Assembly (NCBI RefSeq): GCF_003574475.2
Contig: NZ_QLIS02000002.1
Coordinates: 1-64,000, forward strand
Source of the DNA: Pseudofrancisella aestuarii
GTDB taxonomy: Bacteria > Pseudomonadota > Gammaproteobacteria > Francisellales > Francisellaceae
Reading direction: 5' to 3'
DNA length: 64,000 bases
In this document: piece after piece, positions 19,990 through 28,471 of the stretch
How positions within the stretch are numbered: the first letter of the stretch is position 1
Layout: the number at the start of each line of letters is the position of its first letter
Made by a program: the position numbers and the translations under genes
Notes under the pieces: model-generated
Told to the model about the DNA's origin: nothing
The model's input: only the letters and a program-made list of their open reading frames with translations
The model's database searches: none

Positions 19990-20563
19990 AATAGATAGAA
20001 AGTTCTGTCCATACCCCAAAGCACTAAAAAATAAAAACTATAAACACCCTACAAACAAGCAAGCTTTAAAAGAGTCTAATTCAGACAAATGTATGTATTG
20101 CGAAAGTAAAATATCACATATAGATTATGCACATGTAGAACATATTAAGCCTAAATCTAAATATCAAAATTTAGAGTTTGATTGGAATAACCTAGGATAT
20201 GCATGTCCTAAATGTAATGTTGAAAAAAATGATAAGTACTATGAAGACTTACCATATATTAATCCATATGAAGAGGAGCCAGCAGACTTTTTCTATGCCT
20301 TTGGCAAAATGCTGTTTAAGAAAGATGGTTCAGAAAGAGCAGAAATTACAATTAAAGATATTAATTTAAATAGGCCAGAATTACTTGAGAAACGATTTGA
20401 AAAAATAAATAGCATAGAGCGTGCAATAACATCTTGTTATAGAATTAAAAATGCTAGTTATAGAAAAGTAATGCTTGATGAACTTAAAAATGAAGCAAGT
20501 AAAGATAAAGAATATTCTCTTTTTATCAAGTCATTTTTTAAACATCATAATTTGGAAGAGTAA
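19982..20563 (+). CDS. ptuB: Septu-like HNH endonuclease PtuB
   Basis: A 193-residue HNH nuclease. Two zinc pairs are visible, C37xxC40 and C75xxC78. The catalytic block is H51-V-E-H54-I-K-P-K, followed by the asparagine in WNNLGY and the CN of CPKCN. This is the arrangement of the TIGR02646-type HNH proteins paired with PtuA ATPases in Septu and retron Ec78-type systems. In Septu the ATPase and nuclease form one complex that degrades nucleic acid in infected cells. Overlap with ptuA indicates coupled translation. Confidence 0.82.
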   Translation: MIKIDRKFCPYPKALKNKNYKHPTNKQALKESNSDKCMYCESKISHIDYAHVEHIKPKSKYQNLEFDWNNLGYACPKCNVEKNDKYYEDLPYINPYEEEPADFFYAFGKMLFKKDGSERAEITIKDINLNRPELLEKRFEKINSIERAITSCYRIKNASYRKVMLDELKNEASKDKEYSLFIKSFFKHHNLEE

Positions 20564-20599
20564 TTTTTGTGAAGAATAAAAGATAAAAAAGGAGAATCC

Positions 20600-21070
20600 A
20601 TGAAAACACTAGAACAAGGGCAGATAGCTCCAAATTTTAAACTAGAAAATCAAAATAATGAACAAGTATCACTTAGTGATTTTAAAGGTAAAAAGAATGT
20701 CTTAATTTACTTCTACCCAAAAGCTATGACTCCTGGTTGTACGGTGCAATCTATAGGTTTAAGTGGTATCAGTAAGAAGCTAGAAAAGCTTAATACAGTA
20801 GTTCTTGGAATTAGTCCCGATGATACAAAGCGCTTAAAAAAGTTTGAAGAAAGAGATAACTTATCAATACAACTTCTAAGTGATGAAGATCATAAAGTGG
20901 CTGAGCTATATGGTGTATGGGGTGAGAAGAAGTTTATGGGTAAAGTGTATGATGGTATCCATAGAATCAGCTTTTTTATTAATAAAGAAGGTAAAATACA
21001 ACATGTGTTTGATAAGTTTAAAACCAAAGATCATCATGAGATTGTATTAGACTATATTGAAAACTTATAA
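20600..21070 (+). CDS. bcp: Peroxiredoxin, Bcp/PrxQ family
   Basis: A 156-residue thiol peroxidase reducing peroxides. The peroxidatic cysteine is C47 in TPGCTVQ. In E. coli Bcp a resolving cysteine follows five residues later (CTVQAC); here that position is isoleucine (CTVQSI), so this copy looks like a one-cysteine enzyme. The threonine and arginine of the active site are otherwise plausible. An AAAGGAG site precedes the ATG. Lying between the Septu pair and hypF, it may protect oxygen-sensitive hydrogenase maturation, which is inference from position only. Confidence 0.9.
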   Translation: MKTLEQGQIAPNFKLENQNNEQVSLSDFKGKKNVLIYFYPKAMTPGCTVQSIGLSGISKKLEKLNTVVLGISPDDTKRLKKFEERDNLSIQLLSDEDHKVAELYGVWGEKKFMGKVYDGIHRISFFINKEGKIQHVFDKFKTKDHHEIVLDYIENL

Positions 21071-21104
21071 AGGTTTGTAGTCTTAAGATTAAAGAAAATA
21101 CTTA

Positions 21105-23363
21105 ATGAGCTATGTTACAAAAATTCTTGTCAACGGTATAGTCCAAGGGGTTGGATTTAGACCCTTTATATATGCTTTAGCTAAAGAACGAGGATTAAAT
21201 GGCTCTGTGCAAAATACTCCAAATGGTGTCGAGATAGTTCTACAATGTGATGAGCAGGATGCAGATAGCTTTATAAATGAAATGAAAGCTAAACTACCGC
21301 CTCTAGCTAATATAGAAACTATTGAGAAGATAGTTTGCCAAACTGAGAATAATTTTACAGATTTTAATATTTTAGAAACTCAGCAAGGTAGCTCTGCTAC
21401 TAGAATACCTGCTGATACAGCTATTTGTGATTCGTGTTTAGATGATATTTTTAATCCGCAAAGTCGCTATTACTTATATCCATATACAAGCTGCACTCAT
21501 TGTGGCCCAAGATATAGCGTTATCGAAGATTTACCATACGATAGAGCAAATACTACTTATATTGATTTCCCACTTTGTAATGACTGTCAAAAAGCTTATA
21601 GCAATCCTTTAGATAGGAGGTTTCATGCTCAAGCGATAGCATGTCAAAAGTGTGGGCCTGAATTATCAAGCTCATTTGCTGATATTGCATTGGCAATGAA
21701 CTCATCAAAAATAGTGGCTTTAAAAAGTCAAAATGGTTTTCGCTTAGTAGTGAATGCTTTTGATAATGAGGCTGTACAAAATTTAAGGTTGAGAAAACAT
21801 CGACCAAATAAGCCTTTTGCTCTGATGGCTTTAAATACTGAGAGTATAAAGAAATATGTTTATGTTAATGAAGTTGAGCAGGAATTATTAGAATCCCAAG
21901 AAAGACCTATTGTTATATTAGAGGATAAAAAGAGTTCTAAACTTAGTGAGCAGATAGCGCCAAATCTAAATAAACTTGGGTTTATGCTGCCAGCAACAGG
22001 GATGGATTATTTACTTTTTTATAATCTTCTAGGTAGACCCAAAGGCGTTGATTGGTTAAAAGAGGCAAATAATATAGTCCTTGTGGTTACTAGTGCTAAT
22101 ATCTCAGGTGATAGTATTATTGCTGAAAATGAAGAAGCTATAGAAAAGCTGAAAAATATAGCGGATGTTATAGTTACGGATAACCGTAGAATAGCTATGA
22201 AAAGTGATGATAGCGTATTACATGTAATATCTGATAAGCCTTTGATGATTAGGCGAGCGAGAGGGTTTGTTCCAAAAGCCATAAAGCTAGCAGAAAACTT
22301 AGATAATGTTTTAGCAACTGGGACATTCTTAAAAAATACTTTTTGTTTGATTAATGGTTCACAAGCTTATTTATCGCAATATATCGGAGATATGGCCAGT
22401 CAAGACAATATAGATTATTATCATGAGGTTTTAACGCATTATCAGAAGCTATTTAATACAGATATAAAAGCTATGGCTTGTGATATGCATCCTGATATTT
22501 ATACATCTCAATTTGCTCAAAACTTTGATTTACCGATATATAAAATACAGCATCACCAAGCTCATTTAGCAGCAGTAATAGCGGAGCATGGCTTACAAGG
22601 TCAGGCAATAGGTTTAGTTTTAGATGGTTTTGGCTTGGGTGAGGATGGTGTTGCTAGAGGTGGAGAGTTATATTCTTGTGATATTGATAATATAAATTTC
22701 AAAAGAGTGGGTGAGTTAGCACCTGTACCATATTTAGGTGGAGATAATGTAGCAAAAGAGCCGTGGAGAATAGCTTTAGCGTTGTGTAAGTTTTATAATA
22801 TAAGTATACCCACTAGCATTAAAAAGTATAAAGGTTCAGAAGCCTTGGAAAAAGCCCTTGTTAGTAATGATAGCTTACCGGTAACTACAAGTATGGGGCG
22901 CATTTTTGATGCTGTATCTAGCCTATTAGATATTTGTCATATAAATACTTATGAAGCAGAGGCAGCAATGCGCTTGGAAGCATTAGCATCAGAGCCTGTA
23001 TGTAGAAAAGAGTTAGTTAGTATAACTAAGGATAATAAACTGGATTTATCCCTTTTAATAAAAGAAGTTTTACAGGTGGGAGACAAAGCTCAGGCGAGTG
23101 ATTTATGGCATGGGACATTGGCGCTTGCTATGGCTGAATGGATAGGTAGAGCTAGTGATGAGCAGAGAACATCTACAGTAATTTTAAGTGGTGGATGTTT
23201 TCAAAATAAAATATTGTTGAGCCAAGTAATAAAATATCTAAAGCTACTGAATTTAAAGGTCTACATATCTGAAAAAGTACCAGTTAATGACGGTGGAGTT
23301 AGTTTAGGGCAAGCATGGTTGGCAGCTAAACTTTTACAAAAGGAAAACAAATTATGTGCTTAG
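21105..23363 (+). CDS. hypF: Carbamoyltransferase HypF
   Basis: A 752-residue enzyme that makes the thiocarboxamide (later cyanide) ligand for the NiFe active site from carbamoyl phosphate. Domains in order are an N-terminal acylphosphatase domain (GIVQGVGFRPF), two zinc fingers (CDSC...CTHC and CNDC...CQKC), a YrdC-like domain, and a Kae1-like domain with HHQAHLAAV and LSGGCFQN. Full length, no breaks seen. Its 3' end overlaps hypC by 10 bases. Confidence 0.97.
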   Translation: MSYVTKILVNGIVQGVGFRPFIYALAKERGLNGSVQNTPNGVEIVLQCDEQDADSFINEMKAKLPPLANIETIEKIVCQTENNFTDFNILETQQGSSATRIPADTAICDSCLDDIFNPQSRYYLYPYTSCTHCGPRYSVIEDLPYDRANTTYIDFPLCNDCQKAYSNPLDRRFHAQAIACQKCGPELSSSFADIALAMNSSKIVALKSQNGFRLVVNAFDNEAVQNLRLRKHRPNKPFALMALNTESIKKYVYVNEVEQELLESQERPIVILEDKKSSKLSEQIAPNLNKLGFMLPATGMDYLLFYNLLGRPKGVDWLKEANNIVLVVTSANISGDSIIAENEEAIEKLKNIADVIVTDNRRIAMKSDDSVLHVISDKPLMIRRARGFVPKAIKLAENLDNVLATGTFLKNTFCLINGSQAYLSQYIGDMASQDNIDYYHEVLTHYQKLFNTDIKAMACDMHPDIYTSQFAQNFDLPIYKIQHHQAHLAAVIAEHGLQGQAIGLVLDGFGLGEDGVARGGELYSCDIDNINFKRVGELAPVPYLGGDNVAKEPWRIALALCKFYNISIPTSIKKYKGSEALEKALVSNDSLPVTTSMGRIFDAVSSLLDICHINTYEAEAAMRLEALASEPVCRKELVSITKDNKLDLSLLIKEVLQVGDKAQASDLWHGTLALAMAEWIGRASDEQRTSTVILSGGCFQNKILLSQVIKYLKLLNLKVYISEKVPVNDGGVSLGQAWLAAKLLQKENKLCA

Positions 23364-23578
23364 CGATTCCAGCAAAGATTATAGAGCTTAAAGAAGATAA
23401 TAAAGCTACGGTAAACGTTGGTGGGGTGCATAAAGAAATCTCACTAGCCATAATGCCAGAGAAAGTAGATATAGGCGACTTTGTGATTATGCATGTTGGT
23501 TTTGCTTTAAGTAAATTAGACCAAGAAGTTGCAAGGCAAACATTGGCTGACTTTGAAGAAATGCTTGCTAAGGAGTAG
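23354..23578 (+). CDS. hypC: Hydrogenase assembly chaperone HypC
   Basis: A 74-residue chaperone starting MCLAIPAKI. Cys2 is the invariant residue that carries the Fe(CN)2CO unit with HypD and then binds the large subunit. The C-terminal region MHVGFALSKLD is typical. It overlaps hypF and is followed after 7 bases by hypD, so all three are probably translated together. Confidence 0.96.
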   Translation: MCLAIPAKIIELKEDNKATVNVGGVHKEISLAIMPEKVDIGDFVIMHVGFALSKLDQEVARQTLADFEEMLAKE

Positions 23579-23585
23579 GTATAAT

Positions 23586-24677
23586 ATGGATTATATTAAA
23601 GAGTTTCGAGATCCTAAAGTTGCTGCAAGTTTATTGGCACAAATAAAAGCAGAGGTTAATCCAGAAACTAATTATAATCTTATGGAATTCTGTGGTGGGC
23701 ATACTCATGCTCTACACCGTTATGGAATACCTGGTTTATTACCAAAAAATATAAAAATGATACATGGACCTGGTTGCCCAGTTTGTGTATTACCTATCGC
23801 AAGAGTCGATCAAGCAATATTCTTAGCTAGCCAAGAGGATGTTATATTTTGTAGCTATGCTGATATGCTAAGAGTTCCAGGAAGTCATCAAGATAGTTTG
23901 ATAAAGGCCAAAGCAAGAGGCGCTGATATCAGAATGATTTATTCTGTAGAAGATGCTTTAAAATTAGCAGAAGAAAATAAAACCAAGAAAGTGATATTTT
24001 TTGCTATTGGCTTTGAAACCACAACCCCGCCAACTGTCGTGGCAATAGATATGGCTATTAAGAAAAATTTAGATAATTTTTATATATTTTGTAACCATGT
24101 ATTAACTCCTGTTGCGATGGAAGCAATCCTAACAGAAGAAGTCAAAATTGATGGTTTTATAGGGCCGTCTCATGTGAGTGTTGTCATAGGAAGTAATGCC
24201 TATCATAAGGTAGCTAAGCAATATAATAAGCCAATAGTTATAGCAGGTTTTGAGCCTCTTGATGTTTTACAATCAATCTTAATGCTTGTGAAAATGATTA
24301 ATAAAAATGAGACAGGTGTTGAAAACCAATATACAAGAGCAGTTGTTCCTGATGGGAATGTATTGGCCCAAGATTTGATATCTAAATATTTACAAGTCAG
24401 AAAAGATTTTGAATGGCGAGGTTTGGGTAGTATTGCTAATAGTGCTATGGAGCTAAAGCCTGAATTTTCTAGATTTGATGCAGAGGTTGCATTTGATATT
24501 CCTAAGGTTGAGGGGCTAGAGCATAAAGAGTGTGCTTGTCCAGATATTATCAGAGGCTTAAAAGAGCCAAAAGATTGTAAACTATTTGGTGTGGTTTGTA
24601 CCCCAGAGCAGCCTATGGGAGCTTGTATGGTGTCATCAGAGGGTGCTTGTGCAGCACATTATCAATATGGAGGATAG
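23586..24677 (+). CDS. hypD: Hydrogenase formation protein HypD
   Basis: A 363-residue iron-sulfur scaffold on which the Fe(CN)2CO group is built. Conserved blocks are EFCGGHTHALHRYG, HGPGCPVCVLP and AIGFETTTPPT, plus the C-terminal cysteines for the [4Fe-4S] cluster. The ATG at 23586 is chosen because MDYIKEFRDP is the usual HypD beginning and it has an AAGGAG site. An upstream extension to 23529 only reads through hypC in another frame. Confidence 0.96.
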   Translation: MDYIKEFRDPKVAASLLAQIKAEVNPETNYNLMEFCGGHTHALHRYGIPGLLPKNIKMIHGPGCPVCVLPIARVDQAIFLASQEDVIFCSYADMLRVPGSHQDSLIKAKARGADIRMIYSVEDALKLAEENKTKKVIFFAIGFETTTPPTVVAIDMAIKKNLDNFYIFCNHVLTPVAMEAILTEEVKIDGFIGPSHVSVVIGSNAYHKVAKQYNKPIVIAGFEPLDVLQSILMLVKMINKNETGVENQYTRAVVPDGNVLAQDLISKYLQVRKDFEWRGLGSIANSAMELKPEFSRFDAEVAFDIPKVEGLEHKECACPDIIRGLKEPKDCKLFGVVCTPEQPMGACMVSSEGACAAHYQYGG

Positions 24678-24679
24678 TT

Positions 24680-25702
24680 GTGGCTGTAAAGTTGAACTTT
24701 AAAAGTGGAGTTGTAGATCTATCAATGGGGTCTGGTGGGAGATCCACTCATAAATTGATAGAGCAGTTGATGAAAAAATATTTTGATAATGAGTATTTGG
24801 GTCAATCAGAAGATCAGGCTATTTTGCCGCAGATAAATGGTAAAGTTGCGATGACTACAGATAGTTATGTAATAACTCCATATATATTCCCTGGTGGTAA
24901 TATAGGTGAGCTAGCTGTGAATGGAACTGTAAATGATTTGGTTGTTGGTGGAGCTAAGCCTTTATATATATCTGTTGGATTGATTTTAGAAGAGGGATTG
25001 CCTCTAAAAGATTTAAAAGAGATTGTTATATCTATAGCAAAAGCTGCAGAAAATGCTGGAGTATTTCTAGTAACAGGTGATACAAAAGTAGTCGAAAAAG
25101 GTAAGGGAGATGGGATTTTTATAAATACTACAGGTATAGGTGTGGTAAATGAGAATTTCGTTACTCGAGAAATATTGGCTCCTGGAGATAAAATAATTAT
25201 AAATGGATCAATTGGCGATCATGGTGTGGCAGTGATGTCAAAAAGGCCGGGATTGAGCTTTGACTGTGATGTTAAAAGCGATACAGCTTCGCTAAGTGAT
25301 CTTATAGATTCGTTATATAAAAATGACTGTAGTATAAAAGCTATGCGTGACCCTACACGCGGTGGGATTGGAGCTACACTAAATGAGTGGGCTGATAAAT
25401 ATAAGATTGGTATAAATATACAAGAAGAATCATTGCCTATTTCTGAAGAGGTAAGTTCAGCTTGTGAATTGTTGGGGTTAGATCCTCTATTTATCGCTAA
25501 TGAGGGTAAAGTCTTGATTGCTTGTAAATCAGACCAAGCAGAGAAGATTTTAGATTGTCTTAAGAAGCACCCTTTGGGTAGTCAAGCACAAATTATAGCA
25601 ACTGTTGAAGAGGCTAACTCTCAAGTGGTTATGACGACAGCTTTTGGTGGAAGAAGACGAGTGGATTGGTTAAGTGGCGAACAGCTACCTAGAATTTGTT
25701 AG
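24680..25702 (+). CDS. hypE: Hydrogenase expression/formation protein HypE
   Basis: A 340-residue AIR-synthase-like enzyme that dehydrates the thiocarboxamide on its own C-terminal cysteine to thiocyanate. It ends PRIC, with the required terminal cysteine. The N-terminal block LSMGSGGRSTHKL and FPGGNIGELAVNGTVNDL are typical. The start is taken as GTG at 24680, six bases after GGAGGA (24669-24674). Longer in-frame starts overlap hypD and add unrelated residues. Confidence 0.95.
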   Translation: MAVKLNFKSGVVDLSMGSGGRSTHKLIEQLMKKYFDNEYLGQSEDQAILPQINGKVAMTTDSYVITPYIFPGGNIGELAVNGTVNDLVVGGAKPLYISVGLILEEGLPLKDLKEIVISIAKAAENAGVFLVTGDTKVVEKGKGDGIFINTTGIGVVNENFVTREILAPGDKIIINGSIGDHGVAVMSKRPGLSFDCDVKSDTASLSDLIDSLYKNDCSIKAMRDPTRGGIGATLNEWADKYKIGINIQEESLPISEEVSSACELLGLDPLFIANEGKVLIACKSDQAEKILDCLKKHPLGSQAQIIATVEEANSQVVMTTAFGGRRRVDWLSGEQLPRIC

Positions 25703-25711
25703 GAGGAAATT

Positions 25712-26812
25712 ATGAGTCACTATTATTTTTTAGCACATGAGAAGCTAGATGATTTAATAGATTATTTTAATAAACAAGGGTATCAGGTGAAGGCGCCAGC
25801 TGTACGAGATGATGCTATTGTTTATGATGATATTGATAGCGCTAAAGAGCTGCCGTGGGGATATGTTGATGAACAATCACCTGCTCACTATAAGGTGAGT
25901 AAAACAGATAGAAAAGAGGCTTTTGCTTGGAGTGTGCCAGTACAATCAGTTAAGCCAATGCTTTTTGAAGAGAAAGAGCCTCTATGGAAAGTGACGCGTG
26001 ATGATAGTGGAAAGTTAGCTTTTAAGCAGTGTTTGAGTAATAAAAAATATGCTGTATTAGGCGTAAGACCTTGTGACTTAAGAGCTATAGAAATTCAAGA
26101 TAGAGTGTTTATAGAAAATGCTTATCAAGATGTGCGCTATAAAGCTAGAAGAGAAGAGATGTTTATAGTTGCTGCAAATTGTACAACAGCTCACAGTAAC
26201 TGTTTTTGTATCTCTCTAGGCGATGGACCTTATGCAGATAAAGGTTTTGACTTGGCTATGACAGAAGTTGAGGGCGGTTTTGTTGTTGAGTCTGGCAGTG
26301 ATAAAGGTAGGGATGCGGTTCTAAACTTACAGTTGTTACCAGCTACAGGAGCTCAGACTTATAAAGCAGAACAAAGGGTAAAAGCCGTATATTCAATGCA
26401 GGAAAAAAGTATTCCACCTATTGCTACAGTTGAAAAGGCTTTATTTGAAGCACATGATCATCCACAGTGGGATGATGTTGCAGAAAGATGTTTATCTTGT
26501 GGTAGTTGTACTCAGGCTTGTCCAACATGTTTCTGCCATACAGAAAAAGAAGCTCCGTCATTAGATGGTAAAGAAAGTGTACATACTAGAGAGTGGGATT
26601 CTTGCTTTGGTTTAGATCATAGTTATACTCATGGAGAGCTATATAGAGAAGAACCAAAGCATCGTTATCGCCAATGGCTAACGCATAAGTTCTCTACGTG
26701 GCAAGAACAGTTTAGAACAAAAGGATGTGTTGGTTGTGGTCGCTGTATAACTTGGTGTCCTGTCAAAATTGATGTGACTGAAGAAATTAACACTATCTGT
26801 GGAGGGAAATAA
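25712..26812 (+). CDS. hydB: Group 3b hydrogenase beta subunit, two [4Fe-4S] clusters
   Basis: A 366-residue electron-transfer protein homologous to the sulfhydrogenase beta subunit and to anaerobic sulfite reductase subunit A. Two cluster motifs are visible: CLSCGSCTQACPTCFC near residue 262 and CVGCGRCITWCPV near residue 341. Between them WDSCFGLDHSYTHGG-like and YRQWLTHK blocks are typical of the family. It links the small subunit clusters with the FAD subunit. The ATG follows GGAGG and it lies 9 bases after hypE. Confidence 0.92.
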   Translation: MSHYYFLAHEKLDDLIDYFNKQGYQVKAPAVRDDAIVYDDIDSAKELPWGYVDEQSPAHYKVSKTDRKEAFAWSVPVQSVKPMLFEEKEPLWKVTRDDSGKLAFKQCLSNKKYAVLGVRPCDLRAIEIQDRVFIENAYQDVRYKARREEMFIVAANCTTAHSNCFCISLGDGPYADKGFDLAMTEVEGGFVVESGSDKGRDAVLNLQLLPATGAQTYKAEQRVKAVYSMQEKSIPPIATVEKALFEAHDHPQWDDVAERCLSCGSCTQACPTCFCHTEKEAPSLDGKESVHTREWDSCFGLDHSYTHGELYREEPKHRYRQWLTHKFSTWQEQFRTKGCVGCGRCITWCPVKIDVTEEINTICGGK

Positions 26813-26814
26813 TC

Positions 26815-27666
26815 ATGATTTATCCGCAAGATGCATATCTACCACATGAGGCAGAAATTATAGAATTTATCCAAGATGCGCCAGATATTTTTACATTAAG
26901 GTTGCAGTTTGTTGATGAAGATTTGCGTAAAACTTATCAGTTTCAACCAGGTCAATTTAATATGCTCTATTTGTATGGGGTAGGAGAAGTAGCGATCTCA
27001 ATAGTAAATGATAGAGATTTTAAAACTGATGTCTTTGAACATACTATACAGGTTGTTGGTCGAGTTACAAAAGGCATGGCTAAGCTAAAAGCTGGTGAAA
27101 GGATTGGTGTGAGAGGCCCTTATGGTAGCTCTTGGCCAGTTGAACAAGCAAAAGGTAAAGATGTAGTAATCATGACAGGCGGTTTAGGAAATGCGCCACT
27201 AGTTGCCGCTACTGAAGAGATATTAAAAGATCGTAATGCTTATGGTAAAGTCTATGTGGTGCAAGGGATTCGCCATTCGGATGGACTAATTTATCAAGAT
27301 AAATATACACGTTGGAATAATCAGCCAAATACAGAAGTTCTATTAGCAGCAACAGAGGGCGAAGCTCATGGTCCATGGAAATGGTATAAGGGTTTTGTTA
27401 CAGCAGCAGTAGAGGATCTAAATCTAGATTATAAAAACACTTATGTTATGAGTGTTGGTCCTGAGATTATGATGAAAAATGTAGCCAAATCATTCGCTGA
27501 TGTAGGAGTTCCTGAGGAGCAAATATTTGTTAGCTTAGAAAGAAGTATGAAATGTGCTATAGGTCATTGTGGTCATTGCCAAATGGGTAAAGAGTTTGTG
27601 TGTAAAGATGGTGCGGTATATGCATATCCTGCTGTTAAAGAATTATTATCAATAAAAGGAGTGTAG
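26815..27666 (+). CDS. hydG: Group 3b hydrogenase gamma subunit, FAD/NAD(P)-binding
   Basis: A 283-residue flavoprotein of the ferredoxin-NADP reductase fold, like sulfhydrogenase gamma and AsrB. The FAD-binding barrel ends in GEVAISIVND, and the nucleotide-binding half begins with MTGGLGNAPLV near residue 122. C-terminal cysteines CAIGHCGHCQMG with a later cysteine ligate a [2Fe-2S] cluster. It exchanges electrons with NADP(H), which marks the complex as bidirectional and cytoplasmic. It lies 2 bases after hydB. Confidence 0.92.
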   Translation: MIYPQDAYLPHEAEIIEFIQDAPDIFTLRLQFVDEDLRKTYQFQPGQFNMLYLYGVGEVAISIVNDRDFKTDVFEHTIQVVGRVTKGMAKLKAGERIGVRGPYGSSWPVEQAKGKDVVIMTGGLGNAPLVAATEEILKDRNAYGKVYVVQGIRHSDGLIYQDKYTRWNNQPNTEVLLAATEGEAHGPWKWYKGFVTAAVEDLNLDYKNTYVMSVGPEIMMKNVAKSFADVGVPEEQIFVSLERSMKCAIGHCGHCQMGKEFVCKDGAVYAYPAVKELLSIKGV

Positions 27667-27668
27667 TT

Positions 27669-28469
27669 ATGTCAGCTCAAGATAAATTAGCAACAATATC
27701 TCCTAGACCAAAGATTGCAGTACATAAATTTAGCTCATGTGATGGTTGTCAGTTAGCTTTACTAAATGATGCTGGTTCAGTATTGGTTTTATCACAAATG
27801 GTTGATATCGTGCATTTTGCAGAGGCGGGACCTCTAGATGAATTTGCAGACGTTGATATAGCATTTATTGAAGGTAGTGTTAATACAAAGCATGACATTC
27901 ATCGCCTAGAAAAAATTAGAGAGAAATCTAAATATTTGGTTTGTATAGGTGCTTGTGCTTTAACAGGCGGTGTTCAGTCTCTAAGAAACTATACTGACGC
28001 AAAAGAGTTACTTAGATGGCAGCATGATGTTTATCCTCAAGCAACTCAAGTAATAATAGATGAAGATTTACCAACTGCGAAAGCTATCAAAGAATATGTT
28101 AACGTTGATTTTGAAATTTCAGGATGCCCAATTAATACGGCCCAAATTTTAAAAGCAATTAGACAATTGCTATTTGGCGTAGAGCCTGAAAAAGTGGTCG
28201 ATCCTGTTTGTACTACTTGTAAACATGCAGGTGTTGCTTGTGTGATGGTTACAAAAGGTGAGCCTTGTCTTGGACCTGTAACAGCAGATGGCTGTGATGC
28301 AATTTGTCCTAAACTTGGTAGAGCATGTTATGGTTGTTATGGAACTTCTAAGTATGGAAACCTTAAAGCTATGACTAGTAAGTTAAAAGAACTAGGTTTA
28401 TCAGATAAGCAAATTCAAGATAAATACAGATTTATAAATAGCCAAGCTGAGCTATTTAAAGGAGTATAG
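27669..28469 (+). CDS. hydD: Group 3b [NiFe] hydrogenase small (delta) subunit
   Basis: A 266-residue small subunit. The proximal [4Fe-4S] ligands are visible in SSCDGCQLALLND, GACALTGG and SGCPIN. Extra cysteines near the C-terminus (CTTCKHAG, GEPCLGP, CPKLGRACYGCYG) fit further clusters. There is no twin-arginine signal, so the enzyme is cytoplasmic. An AAAGGAG site precedes the ATG, and it lies 2 bases after hydG. Confidence 0.94.
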   Translation: MSAQDKLATISPRPKIAVHKFSSCDGCQLALLNDAGSVLVLSQMVDIVHFAEAGPLDEFADVDIAFIEGSVNTKHDIHRLEKIREKSKYLVCIGACALTGGVQSLRNYTDAKELLRWQHDVYPQATQVIIDEDLPTAKAIKEYVNVDFEISGCPINTAQILKAIRQLLFGVEPEKVVDPVCTTCKHAGVACVMVTKGEPCLGPVTADGCDAICPKLGRACYGCYGTSKYGNLKAMTSKLKELGLSDKQIQDKYRFINSQAELFKGV

Positions 28470-28471
28470 TT

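Noticed and set aside
18766-20563. Retron with PtuAB effector
   Set aside because: No reverse transcriptase gene or msr-msd-like inverted repeats occur near the pair, so a stand-alone Septu reading is preferred.
24596-24679. Longer HypE start overlapping hypD
   Set aside because: The extra 28 residues read through hypD in another frame and have no family match, and a good ribosome site serves GTG 24680.
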